Source: Apoda limacodes
Lineage: Eukaryota > Arthropoda > Insecta > Lepidoptera > Limacodidae
Length of the DNA: 64,000 nucleotides
Direction: 5' to 3'
NCBI GenBank assembly: GCA_946406115.1
Contig: OX291543.1
Coordinates: 25,198,815-25,262,814 of the forward strand
The stretch's first letter is position 1; each line of letters starts with the position of its first letter. The notes beneath the pieces are model-generated. The model searched no databases, had not been told where the DNA came from, and was given only the letters and a program-made list of their open reading frames with translations. Positions 12,206 through 21,460 of this stretch are shown here, piece by piece. The position numbers and the translations under genes were made by a program.

Positions 12206-12700
12206 CTATACACTTCATACTTCATCATAAGCAGTGTTGCAGTGTCGAGCTCACCACCTGTCACGCAGAACTAAAGTGGTTGGTAAAAAGAGTCTGTTCC
12301 CCAAATTGTGACCCAACCACTAGTTAACTCCCTCCATTTTTTACGGCAAAGCTTCTTCGGATCCGCTTAGCAGATCTGACTTTAAACTAATGATTGTATT
12401 CTTCGGGAATGGTTCAGACCCTGAAAAACGTAAAAACACGATTAAAGAACTTTGTTTAATAAAAAAATCCTAAACTGACCCCTTTTACTGTTTACTGTTA
12501 GGTACCTACTATATGTTTTGGTAAAGAAATCTTCTAAGTTCTAAGAAAGTTCTATCTGCTATTAGTTTACAATTCTGCTGAAGTATAGCCGTGATAGTGC
12601 TTTAAACCCTAAGAAAAAGCATTTTTGTATAACAATGATGTATAATAAACTATTAATTTTTTCATGTATTTAAATGAAAATCTCAGTGAGTTAACATGTA
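12206..12700. other. non-coding stretch inside copy A
   Basis: No gene seen. The open frame running out of the MITE (12130-12327) is derived from MITE sequence and has no domain. Confidence 0.45.
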
Positions 12701-13247
12701 TAGGGTGGGCTGAAAAGTTCGTAGGCTGACACATAGATGACGCTACAAGTATTATATCTATAATTATGATTTTTATTCAGCCCCAACCCTCAAAAGACAC
12801 GTGTATAAATTTGACATCTGTCAATTATTTTATTTTGTTTGTGAGTTAAAGCATTTTGAGTGTAGCAACTTTTGTTAGTTTGAAAAAATGGATAAAAAGG
12901 AAGGAATGTCATGTATTAATAAAGCTTTGCTTTTTGGCGAAAATAAATACAATTGAAGCTAAGGCTTGGCTTGATAAACATTATTCTGACTTTGCACCAG
13001 GAAAATCAACCGTTCAGAAGTGTTTTGCTAAGTTTAAACGAGGCGAAAGTAGCACCGAGGACAATGCACGCAGTGGACGCCCCAAAGAGGCTGTTACCGA
13101 CGAAAACAAAAAAAAAAATCCAAAAAATAATTTTGGATCACCGTAAAGTGAAGTTGGTGAGACCTGAAATATATTAAAGGGACGTGTTGGACATATTGTG
13201 AATGAATATTTAGGTATGCACCAGCTATGTTCAAAGTGGGTGCAAGC
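12701..13247 (+). pseudogene. mariner-family transposase, 5' fragment (copy A)
   Basis: A mariner-like terminus ('gggtgggctgaaaagttcgt') follows a TA at 12701-12702. Transposase-like coding starts near 12888 and shows 'LIKLCFLAKINTIEAKAWLD', 'GKSTVQKCFAKFKRGESSTE' and 'ARSGRPKEAVTDEN', the N-terminal HTH region and linker of mariner transposases. A frameshift near the A-run at 13109 is followed by 'ILDHRKVKLV' in another frame, and 'YLGMHQLCSKWV' ends near 13241. The DD(34)D catalytic domain and 3' inverted repeat are missing, so the element is dead. Repeated in copy B. Confidence 0.85.
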
Positions 13248-13249
13248 TC

Positions 13250-13496
13250 ATTCGCAATCGCAACCGCGTAATGGGGAACTCCCCTCCTGGCGCTGACTTA
13301 CTTTCGGGTTCGAGGCTCACGCTGGTCGAAGGGACGACCCCAAGAGCGACAACCCAAGTCGAGGGTCCCCCCGAGGGGAGCCCTTGAGCGTTGGGCGCTA
13401 GATGGGCTGAGACCCCTTTAGAGTCTCGCCCCAAAAGCCCGGTGAAGCAGTAATGGCTGCATCAGCTAACTGCATAGTCAGATCAGAAAAAAAAAA
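13250..13496 (+). mobile_element. GC-rich poly-A-tailed retroposon fragment (copy A)
   Basis: A GC-rich 245-bp segment in AT-rich surroundings, ending in about 10 A residues at 13487-13496. It contains self-complementary pieces ('ggggaactcccc'; 'gggtccccccgaggggagccc'). The composition, poly-A tail and abrupt junction with the mariner indicate a 5'-truncated LINE 3' UTR or a SINE inserted into or next to the mariner. The family could not be named. Confidence 0.55.
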
Positions 13497-13501
13497 CTCA
13501 C

Positions 13502-13699
13502 GTAGGTATTAATAATTCTGTGGTAACGGTGCTACTGAATCCGGCGCGAGCAAATTGTTTTGAAATTTCTGATTTGATGTTGGATCCTTGTAATGATCCC
13601 AAAAAAAAACGATATGATGGATATTTTTTACCAGTTTCCAATAATCCTAGAATTTTTGCAATGAATGATAGAATTCTTTCTTATCATCTTACGACATAA
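13502..13699 (+). pseudogene. unassigned coding-like fragment (copy A)
   Basis: This frame has no ATG at its start but stays open for 65 codons between the poly-A tail and a TAA at 13697. It reads like real protein, with 'ANCFEISDLMLDPCND' followed by 'KKKRYDGYFLPVSNNPRI'. I do not recognise the family. It may be the 3' end of an element interrupted by the poly-A insertion. Copy B differs by one codon (Phe to Leu). It could also be chance. Confidence 0.3.
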
Positions 13700-14029
13700 G
13701 TAGTTACGTAAAAGTAAATCGCTTGCAATTTAACTTCATTCATATACATATGTGGGTATATCTTGTATATACATATGTGGGTATATCTTGCATATGCCAC
13801 TCCCTCACCTGAATAGATGATGATCTGTGAATAAATAGACCATTGTACTTATTCTCAACGCTTCACAAGCAGAAACAAAGCAAGCTGTCGGACTTTGATT
13901 AGTAACGTCGGTGGCAGTGGTTAGCAATACAAAGCGAATCAAATTATGGTTAGTAGATAGGTGTATACCCATGCAATGTTTTGGAGATGTAACTATACGC
14001 AACACCGCCTAATAATATAATACAAGCTT

Positions 14030-14215
14030 CCAGCAGAGATTTTCTCTAGGGACTACACTATAGGGTCTTTGGGGTTATTTAGAATAGGTGTGATTCGACT
14101 TTGAAAGGGTGTAGTACAACGCACCAATAATGTTCCTGGTGTTGCAAGCGTTCATAGGCTGCGGTAATCAATTCACATCAAGTAAAGCGTAAGATTGTTT
14201 GTCACTTTTGCGGAA
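14030..14215 (+). repeat. decayed LINE 3' tail (copy A)
   Basis: 'Gattttctctagggactac' resembles the end of the LINE ORF2 seen at 8660. It is followed by 'caccaataatgttcctgg', 'ttgcaagcgttcataggctg' and 'gattgtttgtcac', a diverged copy of the same LINE 3' UTR. Copy B: 25414-25599. Confidence 0.5.
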
Positions 14216-14342
14216 TAAAAAACATAAACTTATAGGGAGGCTACAAAAAAACAGTAGGTACCTACTTACACATGTTCAATACATACAAGTATAGGCAAAA
14301 ATTGTTATAAATTAATTATGTATTGTAAAAGTAGTCTCGAGT

Positions 14343-15110
14343 CTAATGATCTGCGATAGGCATACCCACCAATAAGTAGCCTCCACCATTAGGATTTCGT
14401 TTGATTAGGGAGCCTCCATTTTTAGAAGTTAGTTTGATTAGGGAGCTTTCACTTTTAAAAGTTAGTTTGATTAGGAAGCCTCCACTTTTAGAAATTAGTT
14501 TGATTAGGAAGCCTCCGCTTTTAGGAGTTAGTTTGATTAGGAAGCTTCCACTTTTAGAAGTTAGTTGGATTAGGGAGTCTCCACCGTTAAAAGTTAGTTT
14601 GATTAGGGAGCCTCCACTTTTAAAAGTTAGTTTGATTAGGTAGCCTCCACTTTTAAAAGTTAGTTTGATTAGGAAGCCTCCACTTTTAGAAATTAGTTTG
14701 ATTAGGAAGCCTCCACTTTTACAAGTTAGTTTGATTAGGGAGTCTCCACCGTTAAAAGTTAGTTTGATTAGAGAGCCTCCACTTTTAAAAGTTAGTTTGA
14801 TTAGGAAGTCTCCACTTTTAGAAGTTAGTTTGATTAGGAAGCCTCCACTTTTAGGAGTTAGTTTGATTAGGAAGTCTCCACCGTTACAAGTTAGTTTGAT
14901 TAGGGAGCCTTCACTTTTAATAGTTAGTATGATTAGGAAGCTTCCACTTTTAGAAGTTAGTTTGATTAGGGAGTCTCCACTTTTAAAAGTTAGTTTGATT
15001 AGGAAGTCTCCACTTTTAAAAGTTAGTTTGATTAGGAAGCCTCCACTTTTAGAAGTTAGTTTGATAAGGTAGTCTCCACTATTCATGCAGTAATAGCAAT
15101 GAACGGACAT
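14343..15110 (-). CDS. hypothetical 255-aa protein made of 11-residue repeats (copy A)
   Basis: An uninterrupted minus-strand frame with an ATG at 15110 and a stop at 14343. After a short N-terminus ('MSVHCYYCMNSGD') it consists of about 21 copies of an 11-residue unit of the form [F/S/Y]LIKLT[F/S/C]KSG[G/D], then a short tail ending 'GMPIADH'. It lies on a 33-bp minisatellite. Because 33 is divisible by three, an open frame propagates automatically, so openness is weak evidence for a gene. No signal peptide, domain or splice structure is evident. Copy B (25727-26494) also stays open, but 3 of the 4 base differences inside this frame change an amino acid, which does not suggest selection to preserve the protein. 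I cannot assign a function. Confidence 0.25.
   Translation of the reverse strand: MSVHCYYCMNSGDYLIKLTSKSGGFLIKLTFKSGDFLIKLTFKSGDSLIKLTSKSGSFLIILTIKSEGSLIKLTCNGGDFLIKLTPKSGGFLIKLTSKSGDFLIKLTFKSGGSLIKLTFNGGDSLIKLTCKSGGFLIKLISKSGGFLIKLTFKSGGYLIKLTFKSGGSLIKLTFNGGDSLIQLTSKSGSFLIKLTPKSGGFLIKLISKSGGFLIKLTFKSESSLIKLTSKNGGSLIKRNPNGGGYLLVGMPIADH
14395..15075. repeat. 33-bp minisatellite, ~20 units (copy A)
   Basis: The unit is of the form 'gttagtttgattaggaagcc' followed by 'tccacttttagaa'. Units vary at a few positions (ggaag/gggag, cctcc/tctcc, aga/aaa/gga). Similar runs of variants recur in order, indicating higher-order repeats of about five or six units. The plus strand is also largely open ('PLLEVSLIRKP'-type units), but a TAG at 14640-14642 breaks that frame in copy A. 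Confidence 0.9.
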
Positions 15111-15796
15111 GAAATTAACATCGTATTTACGAATTCCACTTCTAGTATTATTCTCTATTATATGTGTTTTTCGTATAATAAAGGTACTAGTTTCTAAAGT
15201 ACGACATTAACACAAGTCTAATCCGTACTACTTAGTTTTTAAAATATGTTTAGTTCATACAATAAAACATATTGTTACTCAGTATAAAAAATAGAAAAAA
15301 AAACCGCGGCTCGCCCAAATACTTTGTACCTACACAAAAAATTTTCAACAAGAGTTTTTCTATTTACATTAAGATAGCTTAACAATAAAGTTAATCTAAA
15401 AGTAAACATACTTTTAGTGACTAATATTAGTTGTGCCTTATTTCGCACGGTTTGTCCACATTTCTAGTTAAATAAACATGTAGATATGAAGCTAATCTCT
15501 TTTTATCTTTATCTGAATACACATATCTATTTAAAAAAGCAACGACTGTTTGTCAGTTCATCATTTAAAAATGAATTTTAATCATTCCGAAGGTTTTATT
15601 TTACAACAGGCGTCTATCGTTTCTAATTATTAACCGAGTTGAAAAAAGATGCAGGTTTTTAATTCGGATTTTCATCATAGATAGACGGATTTGCAAAGAC
15701 AACTCTTCAACTGTACACTCAAAAGCAATTCGTCACTCAAAAGTAAAAACTTAAAAAATTAAACAAAAAAAACCAACCGGCTTCAAAAATATGCAC
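15111..15796. other. non-coding stretch inside copy A
   Basis: AT-rich with no gene. Identical to 26495-27180 apart from the change at 15550. Confidence 0.5.
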
Positions 15797-15957
15797 TAAA
15801 AAGGTAAAAATAATTACTTATTTCCAAAAATCTGAGTTAATTACAGTTTGAATTGGTGTTTATGTAGTACCTAACAGTTTATCACTTGCATGAAACCAAC
15901 TTCAAACTGTAATTCAGATCAGATTTATGGAAATAAGTAATTATTTTTACCTTTTTA
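15797..15957. mobile_element. 161-bp hairpin MITE (copy A)
   Basis: Arms 'taaaaaggtaaaaataatta...' and '...taattatttttaccttttta' are inverted over roughly 58 bases, with a ~45-base loop. In copy A two stem positions (15827, 15838) no longer pair; in copy B (27181-27341) both do. Copy B therefore probably keeps the older state at these sites. Confidence 0.7.
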
Positions 15958-16300
15958 GGTCAAAGTCACAAGTATGCTGTAAGTCTCTGTAATGAGGAAA
16001 TCCACAAGAGAACTAAAGTCATCAATATACCTTGCAGAATCAGCAAGCTAAACCAATTATAGTTGCGTGCTGGTAACGTCTGTCTGAGGCCCGATGGCCA
16101 ATGGCGCTGACGTGTGTCCTAGAGTGAAGACCGCGTACCAGACGGCGAAGCATGGCACGGCCCAATGGACCAATAATCTTAAAGGGATGGCGGGTGGTTG
16201 CTGGATGCTGAAGGGAGGAGACCTGGAGAAATGTTGCGCCATGAAGAGGCTTAGGTCCAGCAGGCTTATGGACAAAAATAACCTGATATGATGGTATTAT
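15958..16300. other. non-coding end of copy A
   Basis: No gene assigned. The segment 16090-16290 is GC-richer and open on both strands for 65-97 codons, but no domain is recognisable. Confidence 0.4.
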
Positions 16301-16691
16301 CATCATCTCATCATATACATCTCTCATCATCATCCTTGTGTATAATACTCTCCAAGTTAAAATTATATCTCAAGTGAAAAAAGTGTATGTGCTTCAAGAC
16401 AACAATTCCTGTAGACGGCGGACGTGCGCGCACAGACGAGACTAGGTGTTTGTTGTGTTCTGCGTGTTTGCGCCTACAAAAACAGCGCTTGAAGGTAGAC
16501 GGTTTCCGCTTTTTCAGCGGTCTTGAGGAGGATTCAGCGGTAAGCGATTTTTATTTTATTTTCTCGGCATTATTGCCACGGATCGCCGTCGTTTGTCGCT
16601 CTTCTAAGGGCGGCCCTTTTTGGGCCACCCCTTCAGACCCAGCTGCAGCCGGACTCGCATCAAGGGATGCTGGTAGCAGCCATCTAGCGGA

Positions 16692-18488
16692 ATGCCGCCA
16701 CCTCCAGGACCCCCACCACCGGTACGTAGAGGAGGCGTACGTAAACGGGGCGTATGGTTACGCTCCCAGCCCTCAGCCGCCGTTGTGGCGCGTAATTTAT
16801 TTACCGGCGAAATTTCTGCCGCGGACCGGCCCTTTTCGGTCGCGTTCCCACCTTCTCGGCCCCCATCTAGGGTTTCTATGGCCTCTGCCATATCCCAATC
16901 GTCGATTTACTCGGCCTCAGACACCGGCGATGAAATGTTTAGGGATGAAGATCTCCCCACCCTTCCAACCATGCTCTCTCCAATTGAGGACACCCCGCCA
17001 CGGCCAGACCCGAACCCGTCGTCGTCCAAACAGGGCAGCGCAAACAAGGTAACGCCCCCTATGCCAGTCCCGCGGAACTTCAATCCGCCCTCAATCCCGC
17101 TGCCGCAGAGAGACCCTAGGGTACGCAGCAGGGACACAAGGCCGAGACCCTTTTCCCTCAGCCCATCGAAGGACCCCGCCGAGCGAGCACGCTTAGAGGC
17201 CCGAGAGGCCATTGCTGATCGGCATAAGTCGCTGGCCGGCCAAGCGTCCACCTCAAAGGCCGCCGCTGAGCCCCACCATGACCCCACCCCGCTCGAAGGG
17301 ATGGAAACTAATGAAATTACCCCCCCTCAGCCTTCTGCACCTCCAATGGCAGCGCCGCCTAGCGGTCGCTCCTATGCCCAGGCAATAAGCGCCCAAACCG
17401 CTATAGCCCCGCCATCGCAACCTGTCGCTCAGCCGGCTAGCGTTGATGCCAGTGCCAACACCAAAAAAGACAAACATAGTCACCCCCCTATAGTAGTCGA
17501 GTCCCTTCCGCAATGGTCAACGCACCTTAAAAAGCTGCATTCCATATTAGGCCACGCACCCAACGCCCGGCCGTTCGGCAAAGGGGTACGATTTTTCCCA
17601 AAATCGCCTGAGGAATACCGTACGGTAGTGGCCTACATAGACGAGCTGTCTAAGCTGGATAGTGCCGTTTCATGGTACTGTTACAGCTTGGACAGCGACC
17701 GCCCGCAAAAAATTGCCATTAAGGGGCTCCCTCAAGACACCTCGCTTGACGAGATAGCTGAGGACCTCGCCTTTGTCAGTTTCCCTGTGTCGCATGTTAG
17801 GCAAATTCCAGCAGTTAGGGGTCGTCCTAACTGCATTTATTACGCCCAATTGCAGCACAGGCACACTCACGCCGAGCTACAAGAGCTGTATGCAATCAAT
17901 GAGTTGCTCAGCATGCCTGGCATATCTATAAAAGCCTGGCGCTCACGCCCAGGCCCCGCGCAATGCCATAGATGCCAGGCATTCGGCCATGCCTCATCAA
18001 ATTGTCACCGGCCGATAAAATGTGTGCGCTGCGGCGGCGATCACCCTGCGTCAGACTGCGATCGGCAAAAGGTAAAGGTCGCAGTAAAATGTGCCAATTG
18101 CAGGCAAGCGCACACAGCCAACAGCCGCTCTTGTCCAGTCCTCAGGCGTGAAGCGAGGCGTAAAGGGGTGACTATTGCTCCACCACTACCGCGCAAAAAC
18201 GCCCAGCGGGCCACAAATTTGCCCCCACCATCGCCCACCCCCCTGCAACAGCTACAGCCGCAGGAATATGATCTTTCTGCCGGCGCAAATTTAATGCCCC
18301 CTGCCAACCCCCCCACCGCTAGATCCCAAGCTCTCGGAGGGAAAAAAAAGAGGCCTCGACATAAGAAATCCGCACCCCAGCCCACAACAACAGTTCCGGC
18401 TAACATCCCGACAGCACCGGACACACAATTCGCCCCATACATTTTTATGCCCCCCCCCCCAATTTGCGGACCCCCCACAACCCCCTAA
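16692..18488 (+). CDS. LINE ORF1, gag-like nucleic-acid-binding protein
   Basis: The protein binds the element's RNA and carries it into ribonucleoprotein particles. It is 598 codons as read, with a proline/serine-rich N-terminal half. A PRE/C2HC-associated region lies around residues 270-410 ('IAIKGLPQDTSLDEI' near 341). Three zinc knuckles follow at about 425 (CHRC...H....C), 444 (CVRC...H....C) and 467 (CANC...H......C), typical of Jockey-clade ORF1. An internal ATG at 16878 ('MASAISQSS') is an alternative start. The frame ends just after a run of C residues at 18450-18460. The expected C-terminal part continues in the next frame (18463-18774), so this copy probably has a homopolymer frameshift. 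Confidence 0.85.
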   Translation: MPPPPGPPPPVRRGGVRKRGVWLRSQPSAAVVARNLFTGEISAADRPFSVAFPPSRPPSRVSMASAISQSSIYSASDTGDEMFRDEDLPTLPTMLSPIEDTPPRPDPNPSSSKQGSANKVTPPMPVPRNFNPPSIPLPQRDPRVRSRDTRPRPFSLSPSKDPAERARLEAREAIADRHKSLAGQASTSKAAAEPHHDPTPLEGMETNEITPPQPSAPPMAAPPSGRSYAQAISAQTAIAPPSQPVAQPASVDASANTKKDKHSHPPIVVESLPQWSTHLKKLHSILGHAPNARPFGKGVRFFPKSPEEYRTVVAYIDELSKLDSAVSWYCYSLDSDRPQKIAIKGLPQDTSLDEIAEDLAFVSFPVSHVRQIPAVRGRPNCIYYAQLQHRHTHAELQELYAINELLSMPGISIKAWRSRPGPAQCHRCQAFGHASSNCHRPIKCVRCGGDHPASDCDRQKVKVAVKCANCRQAHTANSRSCPVLRREARRKGVTIAPPLPRKNAQRATNLPPPSPTPLQQLQPQEYDLSAGANLMPPANPPTARSQALGGKKKRPRHKKSAPQPTTTVPANIPTAPDTQFAPYIFMPPPPICGPPTTP

Positions 18489-18774
18489 GCCATTGTTAGC
18501 GCAACCTACCACAAAAATGCAGCCGCATGCGGCCGCTAAACAACAGACGCAAACTACCACGTCAAACCGTCCTAGTGGCATGCTACACACACAGGGCCCC
18601 CCCCGCATGCAAGCTGGTGCACTAAATGTTGCCAGAGCCGCAATAGCGGCGCTAAACGCGGCCATAGAGGCCATCGCAGCCGGCCAAAATCCCTTGCCAG
18701 CCCTTTTTAACGGCTTGGCACAACTCACCACAATTCTTACGTGGGAATTTAATGGGGCCTCATCGGGGCCTTAA
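18463..18774 (+). pseudogene. LINE ORF1 C-terminal part, out of frame
   Basis: The +1 frame downstream of the poly-C run is open to 18774 and encodes a glutamine-rich linker and an alanine-rich end ('ALNVARAAIAALNAAIEAIA', 'GQNPLPALFNGLAQLT'). This looks like the expected C-terminus of the ORF1 protein and overlaps the ORF2 start (18752) by 23 bases. It lacks a good start of its own. Either a one-base indel in the poly-C run (mutation or sequencing error) or programmed slippage separates it from ORF1. Confidence 0.65.
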
Positions 18775-21460
18775 ATTAAGAATTGTGTATTGGAACCCTG
18801 GGGGCATAATCGGCAAGACAGCCGCCCTCAGAACGTTAGTTCAGGAACACGATGTTCACATTGTGTTACTGGGCGAAACGAAACTCCGAGGTGAGAATGA
18901 GCTCCGCATTCCAAATTTCTTCACCTATAGGCGAGACGAAATTTCTCCCGCTAATATGGCCTTCAGGGGTACGGCTGTATTAATTAGACGTGACCTTATT
19001 CACGAATTACTACCCCTTCCCCATTTTACATACACTCGGTCCATAGGTGTAAAACTAAAGGTCGGCAATGCGGAGCTTAAAGTCTTCGCCGCATATAAGC
19101 CACCATCAACCCCCTTCGATCCAAGTGACATCGACAATATCTTTTGCGATGCCACCCCCACACTTATTTTAGGTGACCTTAACACCAAACACCAACAATG
19201 GGGTTCACGAATTTCATCCAAATCGGGCCGCGAACTAAAGGCAGATGCTGAGAGCAAAAACTATTTAGTCATCGGTCCAGGATCCCCAACGCACTACCCC
19301 TCTACTGACAATCACGCACCGGACGTATTGGACATCGCATTAGCCCACAAGATTAGCTGGTCAATGTCGTTAGAGGTCCTCCACGACACTGACACTCAAC
19401 ATCTGCCAATCTTAATGGTCCTAGGAGTGTCCGCAACTGGTAAACCGCTCCCCAATCCCCGTAGAATCACAGACTGGGCCATATTTCACCGCGCCATGTT
19501 AAATTTTCAACTCCCGCCTGGTGGCATTTCTACTCCCTTAGAAGTTGAAGAGGCAGTTAGTACTTTTACAACTGCCATTGCACAAGCTCTAAGGGAGTCC
19601 ACCAGTGTTTCAGCCACAGTTTCCGGAAAACAACTTTTACCGGCGCACCTCCGCGCAAAAATCAGGGAAAAAAGGGCCCTTCGAAAACACTGGTGCCAAA
19701 CCCGTTGCCCAGTCGCTAAGAGGGACCTTAACAAGGTCAGCGCCGAACTGAGTTCAGAAATCGCCAATTACAGGCAGCATTCGTGGGACCAAGTGATTTT
19801 TAAAGCCAGTACGGACGACACGGCACTGTATCGCTTGGCCCGTCAAATAACCAAAACCCCCGCCCCAATTTGCCCTCTTATCGACACCGCTGGCATGCGC
19901 CGTTACCACGCAGCGGAACGTGCGGAACTTTTTGCGGACCACTTTGAGGACCAATTTAAGCCAAACCCCATTATCGACCCTGACCACACGTTAGGAGTTA
20001 CAGAACGCGTAGAGCAGTTTCTCGCGGCCCCGGCCCCACCACTCAGAGGTGATTATTTTATTTCGCCTAAAGAGGTTAGGAAGGAGGTCTCTAAGCTTAA
20101 CAAGCGCAAATCACCCGGTCCCGACGAGATTCCAAACACAGCGATTATTATGCTGCCTAGGAAGGGTCTGGTGGCACTCACCCGTATCTTTAATGGGATA
20201 CTGCGCACTGGACATTTCCCATCTTCGTGGAAGATCGGCAAAATCATTGTTCTCCCGAAACCAGGGAAAGATCGTCATCGCCCAGAACATTACCGACCGA
20301 TTACATTGCTGTCCAATTTAGCCAAATTGTTCGAACGCCTACTTTTACTTAGGATATCCCCGCATATCCAGCTTAGACCTGAACAGTTTGGCTTTAGAGA
20401 CAGCCACAGTACCACTCTTCAGCTTGTACGTGTGCTCCATCACATGGCCTTCGAGCTAAACAAGGGCAGACGCACAGTCGGAGTCTTTCTCGATATGGAG
20501 AAGGCTTTCGATCGAGTTTGGCACGAAGGCTTAATACACAAGCTGTTAGAGACGGACATCCCACTGATGCTCGGTCGAGTAATAGCCTCGTTTCTGGACA
20601 AACGAAGCTTCTATGTCTCGGTCGAGAACAAACAGTCAGCATGTAAACCCATTAGAGCAGGGGTACCTCAAGGCAGCTGCCTATCGCCACTGCTCTATGC
20701 GTTATTCACCAACGACATCCCCACTCTCAGTGACTCCGGTCTAGCTGAAGGTGTTGAAGACGTCATCCTAGCCCTTTACGCGGACGACAGCGCCTATATG
20801 TCCTCCTCCCGCAAAGCTAGCTTAGCAGCCAAAAAAATGCAGCGACTATTGGACACTTTGCCTGGCTGGCTGGACAAGTGGAGAATAGCCGTTAATGCCA
20901 GCAAGACAGCAGCAATACTGACCGGCCTGCAAAAGTTTCTCCCACCGAAACTTGTGTTTCGAGGGCAAGTTATTGAGTGGCAACCCAGCGTAAAGTACCT
21001 AGGTTGTATTATAGACCGCCCCTTGCGCATGCGCAAAATGCTAGACCATGTCTCAGCTGGCGCGGTCGCGTCACGGGCGTGCCTTAGACCGGTACTTTCC
21101 TCTGACTTGCCACTCAGAACCAAAATTCGCCTGTACAAGTTGTACATACGGTCGAGACTAACCTACGCAGCCCCTGCCTGGTACGGTCTTCTATCTTCTA
21201 CCAACAAACGTAAGCTCCAGGTTGTCCAAAATAAGTCGCTGAGATTAATCACCGGCGCGGGACGCTACGTCCGCAACTCCACCATCGCTAGAGACACCAA
21301 AACCGAGCCACTCGCAGAGTTCATATCTGGTTTGTCGAAACGTTTATTCACCCGCGCTGACAACAGCCACCACGTTAACTTAAGGGGCATAGCACCCCTA
21401 CACGCCCGCCCGCCGGAAGGCAGGGCTCTCCCCCGAGAGCTTATTCCTGTGGGTGAATAA
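18752..21460 (+). CDS. LINE ORF2, AP-endonuclease and reverse transcriptase
   Basis: This 902-aa polyprotein would nick target DNA and copy the element RNA in place. The N-terminal endonuclease shows Asn15 (WNPGG), Glu42 (GETKL), Asp142/Asn144 (GDLNTKH) and His217. The residue before that His, normally Asp in the S-D-H motif, is Gln216 here. The reverse transcriptase follows with 'KSPGPDEIPN', 'YRPITLLSNLAKLFERLL', Asp581 (FLDMEKAFDRVW), 'AGVPQGSCLSPLLYALF' and the catalytic YADD at 676-679. The C-terminus has the usual 'LTYAAPAWYG' region. No stop or frameshift interrupts it. The start overlaps the tail of ORF1, as is common in this clade. Confidence 0.93.
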   Translation: MGPHRGLKLRIVYWNPGGIIGKTAALRTLVQEHDVHIVLLGETKLRGENELRIPNFFTYRRDEISPANMAFRGTAVLIRRDLIHELLPLPHFTYTRSIGVKLKVGNAELKVFAAYKPPSTPFDPSDIDNIFCDATPTLILGDLNTKHQQWGSRISSKSGRELKADAESKNYLVIGPGSPTHYPSTDNHAPDVLDIALAHKISWSMSLEVLHDTDTQHLPILMVLGVSATGKPLPNPRRITDWAIFHRAMLNFQLPPGGISTPLEVEEAVSTFTTAIAQALRESTSVSATVSGKQLLPAHLRAKIREKRALRKHWCQTRCPVAKRDLNKVSAELSSEIANYRQHSWDQVIFKASTDDTALYRLARQITKTPAPICPLIDTAGMRRYHAAERAELFADHFEDQFKPNPIIDPDHTLGVTERVEQFLAAPAPPLRGDYFISPKEVRKEVSKLNKRKSPGPDEIPNTAIIMLPRKGLVALTRIFNGILRTGHFPSSWKIGKIIVLPKPGKDRHRPEHYRPITLLSNLAKLFERLLLLRISPHIQLRPEQFGFRDSHSTTLQLVRVLHHMAFELNKGRRTVGVFLDMEKAFDRVWHEGLIHKLLETDIPLMLGRVIASFLDKRSFYVSVENKQSACKPIRAGVPQGSCLSPLLYALFTNDIPTLSDSGLAEGVEDVILALYADDSAYMSSSRKASLAAKKMQRLLDTLPGWLDKWRIAVNASKTAAILTGLQKFLPPKLVFRGQVIEWQPSVKYLGCIIDRPLRMRKMLDHVSAGAVASRACLRPVLSSDLPLRTKIRLYKLYIRSRLTYAAPAWYGLLSSTNKRKLQVVQNKSLRLITGAGRYVRNSTIARDTKTEPLAEFISGLSKRLFTRADNSHHVNLRGIAPLHARPPEGRALPRELIPVGE

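Larger units (their letters stand above)
10511..16300. repeat. segmental duplication, copy A (5790 bp)
   Basis: This block is repeated in direct orientation at 21897-27684. I count 11 substitutions (at 10543, 11485, 13655, 13839, 14367, 14641, 14909, 15107, 15550, 15827 and 15838) and a 2-bp difference in a TA microsatellite, about 0.2% divergence. Similarity stops abruptly at both ends. A non-LTR retrotransposon fills all the space between the copies. The near-identity suits a very recent duplication or an assembly that kept two haplotypes side by side. Confidence 0.9.

Noticed and set aside
12130..12327. 65-aa open frame shared by both duplicates
   Set aside because: Its first half lies on the MITE terminal repeat and nothing protein-like follows. 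Conservation is explained by the recent duplication.
14401..15072. Plus-strand repeat protein ('PLLEVSLIRKP' units)
   Set aside because: It is interrupted by TAG at 14640 in copy A and has no proper start. The 33-bp period keeps frames open by chance; described as a minisatellite instead.
14343..15110. CRISPR array
   Set aside because: The repeats are contiguous 33-bp units without unique spacers, in a eukaryotic genome.
16387..17052. 221-codon plus-strand open frame overlapping the start of the LINE ORF1
   Set aside because: It lies in another frame over the 5' leader and the proline-rich start of ORF1. It has no domain and is explained by the high GC content of the element.
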